In this document: positions 33,906 through 41,952 of the stretch, piece by piece | Layout: every line of letters starts with the position of its first letter | Position numbering within the stretch: the first letter of the stretch is position 1 | Assembly: GCF_001399675.1 (NCBI RefSeq) | Contig: NZ_LJCO01000064.1 | Coordinates: forward strand, 1-64,000 | DNA from: Paenalicyclobacillus ferrooxydans | Lineage (GTDB): Bacteria; Bacillota; Bacilli; Alicyclobacillales; Alicyclobacillaceae | Direction: 5' to 3' | DNA: 64,000 nt | Made by a program: the position numbers and the translations under genes | The notes under the pieces: generated by a model | The model's input: the letters and a program-made list of their open reading frames with translations, nothing else | Database searches by the model: none | What the model was told of the DNA's origin: nothing

Positions 33906-36413
33906 ATGGAAAGCAGCGAGAGCATACACCCTGATAAAAATACACACGCTTCTGGAAGAGTTGGTTCTGAACATAAGCTTGGCCAGGTGATTGGTTACGT
34001 TACCGATGCCGGGTCTAGCGGAAAAGTTCATCGCTTTTATACACCCGACGGCAATTTTGCTGTTCGTTTTTTGAATCATGATACCATTCGCATCAAGATG
34101 TTTTCAGGTGATGACGTTGACTGGTCATCGACACAAGCCGTTGAACCTGTAGCATCGTTTGCAGACTTAGAAAATGCAGTCACGGTCGATGTGCTCCCTG
34201 AAGAAAGTGTCATCACCTTGGCTACAGAGACTCTACGCGTTGTCGTTTGGAAGTATCCATTCAGTCTTCAGGTGTTCACCAAGGATGGAACGTTGGTATA
34301 CAAGACAGATTCCGTTTGGATCGATAAGTCCGGTTCGGTCAAATGGATCGCACAGAGTGATGAAACGGAACACTTCTATGGCCTTGGCGAAAAGACGAGC
34401 TTTCTCGATAAACGCGGTGAACGTTATGAAATGTGGAATTCGGATGTCTATGCGCCGCACGTACCAGAGATTGAAGCGTTGTACGAATCGATTCCGCTTC
34501 TTCTTCACATGCGTGAGACCCTTTCCTATGGCGTGTTTCTAGACAACCCAGGCCGAACCGTATTTGATATGCGTTCTCGGAAAGATGCCTATACCATTCA
34601 GACCTCGACCGGAGACTTGGACCTGTACATATTCTTTGGCCCGAGTATCAAGCAAGTGATCGAAAAATACACGGGTTTGACCGGACGTATGCCATTGCCG
34701 CCCAAGTGGGCACTCGGTTACCATCAGTCCCGCTACAGCTACATGGATCAAGAGGAGGTCCTTGAACTCGCTCGGACGTTCAGGGCTAAACAGATTCCTT
34801 GTGACGTCATTCACCTCGACATCCATTACATGGAGGGTTATCGCGTCTTCACTTTTGACCAGGCACGATTCCCCGACCCTAAAGCGATGATGACCGAACT
34901 CGCAGAAATGGGATTTCACATTGTTCCCATTGTCGATCCCGGTGTGAAACGGGATCCCCGCTACCCGATTTACAAAGAAGGCATTGCCGGGAATTTCTTC
35001 TGCAAGACGATCGAAGGTACGGTCTACACGGGTGATGTGTGGCCGGGCGAAAGTGCGTTCCCGGACTTCACGAGTGACAACGTGGCTGCTTGGTGGGGTG
35101 AGAAGCAGCGTTTTTACACGGACCTTGGCATTCGGGGCATCTGGAATGACATGAACGAACCTGCCATATTCAACGAGATCAAGACCATGGAACCGCACAT
35201 CATGCATGACAACAATGGCAACCCGAAGACACACGCGGAGTTGCATAACCTGTACGGCATGTTGATGTCGAAGGCAACTTACGAGGGATTGCGCAGTCAA
35301 GTTGGCGAGGAGCGTCCATTTGTCTTGACGCGTGCTGGATACAGTGGTGTGCAACGCTACGCAGCCGTTTGGACCGGTGACAATCGCAGTTTCTGGGAAC
35401 ACATGGCCATGGCGATGCCGATGGTCTTGAACCTCGGATTGTCTGGTGTGACGTTCTCCGGGCCGGATGTAGGCGGTTTTGCTCACCATACGACTGGCGA
35501 GTTGCTGACGCGCTGGACGCAGATGGGCGCGTTCTTCCCGTTCTTCCGGAACCACAGTGCTCTCGACACACTGCGTCAAGAGCCCTGGGCTTTTGATGAA
35601 CCTTATGAGACTATCATTCGTGACTATACAAATTGGCGGTACCGCTGGATGCCGCATCTATACAGCCTGTTTTACGGGGCAACCCAAACGGGCGTACCTG
35701 TTGTACGCCCGTTGGTGCTGGAGTATCCGTCAGACCCGCGGACAACAAATATCAGTGACCAGTTCTTACTCGGCGAAGGAATCCTCGTTGCCCCGATTTA
35801 TCGTCCTGATACGACTGCACGCAGCGTCTACCTGCCTGAAGGTGTCTGGTACGATTACTGGACCGGTCAGCGGTACAATACACCGGGACATATTCTTGCC
35901 GATGCACCGCTCGACAAGATCCCAATGTACATCAAGGCTGGCACTGTGATTGCTGAACAACCCGTCGTGCAACATCACGTCAATGGTTCACCTGTTGCTG
36001 GAGGACAGTTGTTGTTCCGGGTTTATGCGGGCAATCTGAACGGATCGAGCGTCTACACGTTCTATGAAGACGATGGGTTTACGTTCGCGCATGAGCAGGG
36101 TGAATACAACCTGTGGGAAATCACCGTGAACGAGTCAGGCGCTGCATCAGGCGCTGGCGGGGCAGCAGATGGCAACACTACTGAATTGCGTATCGAATGG
36201 AACCGGCGCCAGGATGGTTACAATGCGGGTCGTGCAGCGATTGATCTGCAGATCCACCAGTTATCGTTCGAACCGTCGACCGTGGATGGTCTGAACCAGG
36301 TCTCCAGTGTGGCGGAATTGGCCAGTGCACCGACTGGTTGGCATTATGACAGTGCGACTCACACACTCTACGTGAAGGCAGCTGACGATGTTGCAAGCCT
36401 CACGGTAAGGTAA
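33906..36413 (+). CDS. Glycoside hydrolase family 31 alpha-glucosidase
   Basis: 835 aa, no signal peptide. N-terminal beta-sandwich (1-250; FYGLGEKTSFLDKRG is the GH31 GLGE motif), catalytic barrel with KWALGYHQSRYSYMDQ, CDVIHLDIHYMEGYRVFTFD, the nucleophile in GIWNDMNEPA (Asp415), and the acid/base region in VWTGDNRSFWEHM; then FFRNHSALDTLRQEPW and C-terminal beta domains with FYEDDGFTFAHEQGEY. It releases glucose (or xylose) from alpha-linked ends in the cytosol. GGTGGAG precedes the ATG. It is monocistronic with a strong hairpin after it; no sugar transporter is adjacent. A short Ala/Gly insert occurs near residue 750. Confidence 0.95.
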   Translation: MESSESIHPDKNTHASGRVGSEHKLGQVIGYVTDAGSSGKVHRFYTPDGNFAVRFLNHDTIRIKMFSGDDVDWSSTQAVEPVASFADLENAVTVDVLPEESVITLATETLRVVVWKYPFSLQVFTKDGTLVYKTDSVWIDKSGSVKWIAQSDETEHFYGLGEKTSFLDKRGERYEMWNSDVYAPHVPEIEALYESIPLLLHMRETLSYGVFLDNPGRTVFDMRSRKDAYTIQTSTGDLDLYIFFGPSIKQVIEKYTGLTGRMPLPPKWALGYHQSRYSYMDQEEVLELARTFRAKQIPCDVIHLDIHYMEGYRVFTFDQARFPDPKAMMTELAEMGFHIVPIVDPGVKRDPRYPIYKEGIAGNFFCKTIEGTVYTGDVWPGESAFPDFTSDNVAAWWGEKQRFYTDLGIRGIWNDMNEPAIFNEIKTMEPHIMHDNNGNPKTHAELHNLYGMLMSKATYEGLRSQVGEERPFVLTRAGYSGVQRYAAVWTGDNRSFWEHMAMAMPMVLNLGLSGVTFSGPDVGGFAHHTTGELLTRWTQMGAFFPFFRNHSALDTLRQEPWAFDEPYETIIRDYTNWRYRWMPHLYSLFYGATQTGVPVVRPLVLEYPSDPRTTNISDQFLLGEGILVAPIYRPDTTARSVYLPEGVWYDYWTGQRYNTPGHILADAPLDKIPMYIKAGTVIAEQPVVQHHVNGSPVAGGQLLFRVYAGNLNGSSVYTFYEDDGFTFAHEQGEYNLWEITVNESGAASGAGGAADGNTTELRIEWNRRQDGYNAGRAAIDLQIHQLSFEPSTVDGLNQVSSVAELASAPTGWHYDSATHTLYVKAADDVASLTVR

Positions 36414-36415
36414 GG

Positions 36416-36450
36416 TCCGAAGTTAAGGTCCGAAGGTAAGGGCCGAAGGA
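36416..36450. repeat. Tandem 13-bp repeats after the GH31 stop codon
   Basis: AAGG(T/G)CCGAAG repeated three times immediately after the stop, before the terminator. Confidence 0.7.
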
Positions 36451-36470
36451 CAGTTAATATGAATGTGGTG

Positions 36471-36500
36471 CAGACGGGCGCTTTTGGGCGCCCGTCTGTT
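36471..36500 (+). terminator. Terminator of the GH31 gene
   Basis: CAGACGGGCGC (36471-36481) pairs perfectly with 36488-36498, followed by TTCATAATT. The stem is strong and the T tract weak. Confidence 0.75.
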
Positions 36501-36540
36501 CATAATTAAATGACCGTTTGACGTAGACAGGTAGGTGTCG

Positions 36541-36890
36541 GGTGGCCGCAGCGGAACTGAGTTCCGCTAAAGTCAGGCGGGCGTCGGGTAAGGGTAGCCG
36601 CAGAGGAACTGAGTTCCGCTAAAGTCAGGCGGGTATTGGTTAGAGGTGGCCGCAGAGGAACTGAGTTCCGCTAAAGTCAGGCGGGCGTCGGGTAAGGGTA
36701 GCCGCAGAGGAACTGAGTTCCGCTAAAGTCAGGCGGGTATTGGTTAGAGGTGGCCGCAGAGGAACTGAGTTCCGCTAAAGTCAGGCGGGTATTGGTTAGG
36801 GGTGGCCGCAGCGGAACTGAGTTCCGCTAAAGTCAGGCGGGTATTGGTTAGGGGTGGCCGCAGCGGAACTGAGTTCCGCTAAAGTCAGGT
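36541..36890. repeat. Seven tandem 52-bp units, each with a GGAAC-TGA-GTTCC hairpin
   Basis: The hairpin core recurs exactly every 52 bp (36553, 36605, 36657, 36709, 36761, 36813, 36865). About 36 bp (GGCCGCAG through GTCAGGCGG) is almost invariant, and 16 bp alternates between two flavours, GCGTCGGGTAAGGGTA and GTATTGGTTAG(A/G)GGTG. In three units an extra C-G pair lengthens the stem. It lies between the GH31 terminator and a membrane protein gene, with 230 bp of featureless DNA after it. No cas genes, and the spacers repeat, so it is not a CRISPR. Function unknown. Confidence 0.93.
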
Positions 36891-37124
36891 ACGTGAGTGT
36901 CGCGATGTCAGTTAAGGGTTAACGGTCGCTGTCTCCCCGCCGCCAAGGCACCCCCATTGCGCGAGTGGACGGATTTCTTTTCCATCCGATGTTGCGTACC
37001 ATAGAGGAGTGGCAGATGAGGCTAGGTGGAACATGAGGCAAGCGGGGTGGCTCACAAAGAGCAGCAGCGGCGTGGCACACAAAGGCCAGAGAGCCCGCCG
37101 ATACCAAGAGGGTGGCGATATCAC

Positions 37125-37577
37125 ATGGTTGTTACACACCACATGGGATTTCCGTTCTTTTTTCCTTTCTCCATTTTCTACGCGTTTGCGACATTTTTCT
37201 GGTTGATTGATCTGATCATTTATTTCGTTGTGGCCGGCGCCTTCTACATGATGTTCCGTAAAGCTGGTACCCCGTACGCTTGGCTGGCGTTTATTCCTAT
37301 CGCCTTCCTGTGGCCGTTGTTGTGGACCATTAACAAAAGTGCACTGAATGTACTATGGTTGCTGATCCCGATTGTCGGTTCAATCTTCCTCCTCTATTGG
37401 ATAGGTCAACTTATCAAGTGTTTTGGGCTCAGCCCATGGCTTGTTCTCCTGAATATCGTACCCGTGCTCAACTTGATTTTTCTTGGTATTGTCCTGTACG
37501 TGGGGTATTCGAGCTCAGTGCTGTACAACGGAAACGGTCCCTATGGGGCCGGGACAAACCAGAATTTCTACTACTGA
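37125..37577 (+). CDS. Membrane protein, DUF5684-like
   Basis: 150 aa from ATG 37125; GAGGGTGG lies about 10 nt upstream, and the longer frame to 37026 has no site. Four hydrophobic segments. The stretch FRKAGTPYAWLAFIPIAFLWPLLWTINKSALNVLWLLIPIVGSIF with Pro-rich helix ends resembles DUF5684 small membrane proteins, which often sit next to secretion or peptidase genes. The short extracytoplasmic C-tail has Asn, Gly and Tyr. No function is known. Confidence 0.72.
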   Translation: MVVTHHMGFPFFFPFSIFYAFATFFWLIDLIIYFVVAGAFYMMFRKAGTPYAWLAFIPIAFLWPLLWTINKSALNVLWLLIPIVGSIFLLYWIGQLIKCFGLSPWLVLLNIVPVLNLIFLGIVLYVGYSSSVLYNGNGPYGAGTNQNFYY

Positions 37578-37582
37578 CCCCA

Positions 37583-37679
37583 TTTCGATCCGATTAGCGA
37601 GTTTTCATCCGATTAGCGGCGCTTGGTTCTAATTTGCGGCACTTCGATCCGATAGGCGAACTTCGAGCCGCTAATAAGG
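37583..37679. repeat. Four imperfect TTCGATCCGATTAGCG repeats after a stop codon
   Basis: Variants of CATCCGATTAGCG, GATCCGATAGGCG and GAGCCGCTAATAA recur at 23-30 bp intervals between the membrane protein and kinase genes. Confidence 0.65.
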
Positions 37680-37764
37680 ACCCCTCGAAGCAATTGTGAC
37701 GCGGTTCTACCTAGTCGCATCGTCGCAGCGGACCGGACCTGTACAATGGTGAGGAGGAAATCGT

Positions 37765-38292
37765 CTGAAGCGGATTTTGATCATCGGCTCTGGAGGCGCA
37801 GGGAAGTCGACTCTGGCACGGGAGATGGGTGAAATCACGGGGATTCCGGTGTGTCACCTAGATGCTGCATACTGGAACCCTGGTTGGGTAGCCACCTCGG
37901 AAGAGGAGTGGGACGACACGGTAAAAGACCTCATCTCGGCAGATGAATGGATCCTCGACGGGAATTACAGCCGTACGCTTGATGTGCGGGCTGCCAGGGC
38001 GGACACCATTATCTTTCTCGACATGCCAAGCTGGATCACGGTCTATCGGATTGTCAAAAGGAGAATTCGTTATCATGGTCAAACGAGGCCGGATCTTCGC
38101 GAAGGGTGCACAGAGAAGCTGGATTGGGAGTTTGTGCGCTGGGTTTGGAGTTACCGAAATCGCAGACGTCCCGGCATAATGGACAAGCTGACCGCGCTCT
38201 CAAAGGAGAAACGAATCATCATATTAGGATCGCCAAAGCAAGTCAGACAGTTTGTACGACAAATCAGGGCCCTATCAAACAATCACACCTAA
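37765..38292 (+). CDS. P-loop nucleotide kinase, FlaR/topology-modulation-like, apparently starting at CTG
   Basis: 175 aa if started at CTG 37765. That gives the usual family N-terminus (x)KRILIIGSGGAGKSTLAREMG and places the codon 7 nt after a perfect GGAGG (37752-37756). The first conventional codon, TTG 37777, would cut into the first beta strand. Walker A is GSGGAGKST; downstream HLDAAYWNPGW, WILDGNYSRTL and a Lid region RRIRYHGQTRPDLREGC match the adenylate-kinase-like subgroup called DNA topology modulation FlaR-related. A small metabolite or nucleotide is probably phosphorylated. Followed by short tandem repeats. Confidence 0.82.
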   Translation: MKRILIIGSGGAGKSTLAREMGEITGIPVCHLDAAYWNPGWVATSEEEWDDTVKDLISADEWILDGNYSRTLDVRAARADTIIFLDMPSWITVYRIVKRRIRYHGQTRPDLREGCTEKLDWEFVRWVWSYRNRRRPGIMDKLTALSKEKRIIILGSPKQVRQFVRQIRALSNNHT

Positions 38293-38335
38293 GCAGACCT
38301 AAGCAGACCTAAGAACACCTAAGCATAAGCACGGC
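38286..38335. repeat. 10-bp ACCTAAGCAG-type tandem repeats
   Basis: ACCTAAGCAG, ACCTAAGCAG, ACCTAAGAAC, ACCTAAGCAT: four units starting at the kinase stop codon. Confidence 0.8.
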
Positions 38336-38378
38336 AAGCATGCTTAATTACACCCAATTACACTGAATGAGGTGCACA

Positions 38379-39248
38379 ATGACGCCAAAGATCAGCATCA
38401 TCCTACCGGTTTATAACGGGGAAGGATACATTGGTACCGCGATTGAGTCCATGTTAAACCAGACTTTCAGCGATTTCGAGTTGATTGTCATCGACGACGG
38501 ATCGACCGATGGGACAGTGGATGTTGTAAGGACCTACCACGACCCACGGGTCCGTCTCGAAGCCAATCCGAAGAATCAGGGTCTAGTTGCAGTTTTGAAT
38601 CAGGGGATGGCTCTTGGCACGGGGAAGTATCTCGCACGTATGGATGCAGACGACATCTCACTCCCAGAGCGGCTCGAACGGCAATACGTGTTCATGGAGG
38701 ATCACCCTGAGGTCTCGTTTTTGGCCGCGAACGCGTACATCCTTGGCACAGACGACGTGAGGGCATTTCCGTCTCATCACGAAGACATTCGTGCCAGCCT
38801 GTTGTTTTACAACGACATCATCCACTCTGCAGTGGTCGTTCGCAGAGATGACTGGATCAAACACAACTTCTCCTATCCGGCGGGGTATCCACATGCGGAA
38901 GACTACGGATTGTGGGCAACGGTTGCAGAGCAGGTGCAGTTTCACAACCTGCAAGAACCGCTGCTCTACTGCCGGCTTCACGAGGGGCAGGTTTCGACTC
39001 AGTACCGCAGTCTGCAGTTCAACAGCGGGACGAGCCTGCAGCGAGAACTGCTGACTACGCTCGGTGTTTCGTTCACTGAAGAGGAACTTGCCGTTCACAC
39101 GAACTGTAAGGCTTATCGCGGCGATCCGCTGCTTTCTGGATGGTGCGACAAGGTCCTCTCCGTGAACACCCAAACGCACGTGTACGACCAAGGGGCCCTG
39201 GAACGCGTGGTTGCATGGCTCAACGGCGGCGAAAGAACGCTCGAATGA
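38379..39248 (+). CDS. Family 2 glycosyltransferase
   Basis: 289 aa from ATG 38379 (GAGGTG 4 nt upstream; the ATG at 38367 overlaps that site). GT-A fold: ISIILPVYNGEGYIGTAIESMLNQTFSDFELIVIDDGSTDGT (nucleotide-sugar Asp), ARMDADDISLPERLERQ with the DxD metal motif, and ADYGLW-like AEDYGLWATVAEQ (catalytic ED). It transfers a sugar from UDP- or dTDP-sugar to a glycan, lipid or polysaccharide acceptor at the inner face of the membrane. No polysaccharide cluster is attached. Its last 29 bp overlap the 3' end of the convergent Gly/Tyr-rich gene. Confidence 0.93.
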   Translation: MTPKISIILPVYNGEGYIGTAIESMLNQTFSDFELIVIDDGSTDGTVDVVRTYHDPRVRLEANPKNQGLVAVLNQGMALGTGKYLARMDADDISLPERLERQYVFMEDHPEVSFLAANAYILGTDDVRAFPSHHEDIRASLLFYNDIIHSAVVVRRDDWIKHNFSYPAGYPHAEDYGLWATVAEQVQFHNLQEPLLYCRLHEGQVSTQYRSLQFNSGTSLQRELLTTLGVSFTEEELAVHTNCKAYRGDPLLSGWCDKVLSVNTQTHVYDQGALERVVAWLNGGERTLE

Positions 39249-39768
39249 CCCGCCAGATGATGTATAGGATCACCAGATCGAAGAGCAGCCCCAGAACGGA
39301 AAAGTGGTGATATCCATACATCCCGCTGTACCCGTAGTAGCTACCGAATGGATGAAATAAGCGTCCAAACATGTATCCGGCACCGAATGAAAAGAGGTGC
39401 GATCCGAATCCGCCGTACCCGAGGCGCGACCCGCTGTATCCCTGGTGCGATCCGCTGTACCCATAGCCGCCATAACCATACGAACGACTCGTCGACCGGC
39501 GGGTGTAGGACCGGAAACCGCGTGCGTACCCTTGAGTCCTTGTTGTGGAACCGTGAACGGCTGCAGGTGCTGAAGCAGATACGGGAACACCAGCGAGTCC
39601 GGACGTTTCAGTTCCCGATGTGGTAGATGTCACTGTTACCTCTGTGTTTCTATCAGCTGCGAATGCTGTATATCCAGGCAGCGAATGCATCATAGGCATG
39701 AATCCGCCACAAAATACCCCGATGCTGAGAGCAACGGAGATCATCCTTAAAAACCATCGCTTTGCCAT
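39220..39768 (-). CDS. Secreted or membrane-bound Gly/Ser/Tyr-rich protein
   Basis: 182 aa. Signal-like N-terminus (MAKRWFLRMISVALSIGVFCGGFMPMM...AFA), a Thr/Ser-rich segment, a region dominated by YGYGGYGYSGSHQGYSGS-type repeats (100-130), then a C-terminal membrane helix (LLFDLVILYIIWRVIRAFF) ending in RRR. The layout resembles the N-terminal part of Bacillota Tim44-like proteins but without the Tim44 domain. GGGAGG lies 9 nt before the ATG. It overlaps the convergent glycosyltransferase gene by 29 bp tail to tail. Function unknown. Confidence 0.78.
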   Translation of the reverse strand: MAKRWFLRMISVALSIGVFCGGFMPMMHSLPGYTAFAADRNTEVTVTSTTSGTETSGLAGVPVSASAPAAVHGSTTRTQGYARGFRSYTRRSTSRSYGYGGYGYSGSHQGYSGSRLGYGGFGSHLFSFGAGYMFGRLFHPFGSYYGYSGMYGYHHFSVLGLLFDLVILYIIWRVIRAFFRRR

Positions 39769-39932
39769 GGTGGAAGTCCTCCCACTTGCATTTACCAGTA
39801 TATTATCCCGGTTAATACACTTACTCTATTCGAGACCAAGCCTCGAAGCAACGGCCTAAAGGTGGACTCGACTTCCGCCTAAAGTCGGATTGTGAGAAAA
39901 TGACATCAGAATTTGCCCGAAGGATGTGAGAC

Positions 39933-40922
39933 GTGATGAAAGCAGTTTTAATGCGTGAATTTGGTGAGTCAGACGTGTTATACATTGGTGAAACAGAGAC
40001 ACCGAAGGTCGGTGAAAATGAGCTGTTGGTCCGGGTCCGGGCAACGGCTCTCAATCGAGCCGATCTCCTGCAACGGAGGGGATTCTATCCGCCGCCGAAA
40101 GGGGCGTCTGAAATCATCGGACTCGAGATGGCGGGTGAGATCGCGGAAATTGGTCCCGGCGTAGCGGGCTATCAGGTGGGAGATCGGGTGTGTGCACTGT
40201 TACCTGGCGGGGGATACGCCGAGTACGTGGTCATTCCAGCTGACATGGCCATGCCCCTGCCGGATAACCTGACCTTTGAACAGGGGGCTGCCATCCCTGA
40301 GGTTTTCCTCACTGCATATTTGAATCTCGTGCAGCTCGGCGGTTTTCAAAAAGGCATGGACGTCCTCATCCACGCAGGAGCAAGCGGGGTCGGTACAGCT
40401 GCAATTCAACTCGTCCGCGAACTGGAAGGCAGGAGCCTTGTCACCGCAGGAAGCGCGGAAAAGCTGGCCAAATGTCAAGAACTTGGAGCAAGTGCGGGAT
40501 GGAATTACAAAGAGGGGTCGTTCGCGCCCTTTGTGAAAGAGCAGACTGGGGATAAAGGTGTCTCGATTATCCTCGACTTTATCGGTGCACCGTACTTCGC
40601 GGACAACCTGAAATCACTTCAGATGGACGGACGTGTGGTCATCATTGGCACAATGGGTGGATCCAAAGTGAGCGAGGTCGATCTCGGTCATCTGCTCGCC
40701 CGACGTCTTCAGGTTATCGGGACCGCTCTTCGTTCCCGGACACCGCAGCAAAAGGTTGCCTTGGCGCGGGATTTCTGGGACTTTGCATATCATCGGTTTG
40801 CAGACGGAAGGCTCGTGCCGGTGGTGGATACGGTTATGGACTGGAACGAAGTGAAAGCTGCTCACGACCGCATGGAGAGCAATCAGAATGCAGGGAAAAT
40901 CGTATTACAGGTAACGGAGTGA
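39933..40922 (+). CDS. NAD(P)H quinone oxidoreductase (MDR family, PIG3 type)
   Basis: 329 aa zinc-free medium-chain reductase. GroES-like part with ATALNRADLLQRRGFYPPPKGASEIIGLEMAGEI, then Rossmann domain VLIHAGASGVGTAAIQL (AxxGVG), and ILDFIGAPYFADNLKSL, the PIG3/TP53I3 subgroup signature. It reduces quinones with NADPH. GTG 39933 or ATG 39936 start with AAGGATG upstream. It lies 10 bp before an EamA gene and is likely co-transcribed with it. Confidence 0.93.
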   Translation: MMKAVLMREFGESDVLYIGETETPKVGENELLVRVRATALNRADLLQRRGFYPPPKGASEIIGLEMAGEIAEIGPGVAGYQVGDRVCALLPGGGYAEYVVIPADMAMPLPDNLTFEQGAAIPEVFLTAYLNLVQLGGFQKGMDVLIHAGASGVGTAAIQLVRELEGRSLVTAGSAEKLAKCQELGASAGWNYKEGSFAPFVKEQTGDKGVSIILDFIGAPYFADNLKSLQMDGRVVIIGTMGGSKVSEVDLGHLLARRLQVIGTALRSRTPQQKVALARDFWDFAYHRFADGRLVPVVDTVMDWNEVKAAHDRMESNQNAGKIVLQVTE

Positions 40923-40932
40923 TAAACAAGGA

Positions 40933-41868
40933 ATGGGTCGATTGATGAGTTCACGTACGTTGCTGGCGGTTGCCGTCACGCTTTTGTTTTGGTCGTCCGC
41001 CTTTGCAGGCATCCGCGCCGGGCTGGAAGGAGGGTATACCGCAGGCCACTTGGTTCTGCTTCGTTTCCTTTCCGCCTCGTTGGTATTCATCATTTACGCC
41101 CTGTTTCGAGGCATTAAAATTCCACAGGGCAAGGACTGGATACGCCTTGCCCTGCTTGGGTTTTCAGGGATCACCATCTATCATACCTCGCTCACCTTTG
41201 GTGAGCTTACGGTCCCTGCTGGGACAGCCAGTCTGATCATCGCTGCAGCGCCAGCCTTTACCTCCATTATCGCGACGTTCGTACTGAGGGAACGCCTGAC
41301 TCCTATCGGTTGGCTGGGAACGTTGCTGGGATTTGTGGGTGTCGGTGTGATTACCATCGGATCGGGCGGGGTACCTGGCTTTACGAGAGGCGCACTGTTG
41401 ATTTTGCTGTCCGCCATCATGACATCGCTCTTCTTTGTCTTTCAAAAACCGCTTCATGGTCGGTATCGCGCCATCGACCTGACTGCGTACTTCACCTGGT
41501 TCGGCACCTTGCCAATGCTCGTTTTTATTCCTGGTCTGTGGCACGATATGTCGCATGCAACGGTTGGGGCAACCCTGTCAGGAATCTACATTGGTATATT
41601 CCCGGCTGCGGTGGCTTACGTGGCATGGGCAGTAGCGTTGGCGAGTGCGCCGGCAGGCGTGGTCTCCAGTTCGCTCTATATCAACCCTGTGCTGGCGATT
41701 CTCATTGCGTGGGTTTGGATTGGCGAGTTGCCACACCTCATTTCCATTCTGGGTGGACTGATCGCCGTTGTCGGTGTGACTGTGGTGAATGTATGGGGGA
41801 CTAAGCGGCAACCCAAACCTGTTGTCGTTGCCCCGGTTGAAGGCATGCCCGCATCAACCGAGGGATAA
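40933..41868 (+). CDS. EamA-family (DMT) transporter
   Basis: 311 aa with ten hydrophobic segments and two EamA repeats (LFWSSAFAGIRAGLEGG...; SLYINPVLAILIAWVWIGELPHLISILGGLIAVVGVTVVNVWG). It exports small metabolites. AAGGA directly abuts ATG 40933; TTG 40942 or ATG 40945 would be better spaced, so the start is uncertain. It is downstream of the quinone oxidoreductase in a two-gene unit; no shared substrate is evident. Confidence 0.9.
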   Translation: MGRLMSSRTLLAVAVTLLFWSSAFAGIRAGLEGGYTAGHLVLLRFLSASLVFIIYALFRGIKIPQGKDWIRLALLGFSGITIYHTSLTFGELTVPAGTASLIIAAAPAFTSIIATFVLRERLTPIGWLGTLLGFVGVGVITIGSGGVPGFTRGALLILLSAIMTSLFFVFQKPLHGRYRAIDLTAYFTWFGTLPMLVFIPGLWHDMSHATVGATLSGIYIGIFPAAVAYVAWAVALASAPAGVVSSSLYINPVLAILIAWVWIGELPHLISILGGLIAVVGVTVVNVWGTKRQPKPVVVAPVEGMPASTEG

Positions 41869-41952
41869 ATTACGAAACATACGGCGGTAACAGGTTCAGA
41901 CTTCAATGGTTAATAGAAATTACAGGGCAGCAAAACGCTCGACCTGGTGACT

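Noticed and set aside
36541-36890. CRISPR array
   Set aside because: The period of 36+16 bp looks similar, but the spacers are only 16 bp and belong to two repeating types, and there are no cas genes nearby.
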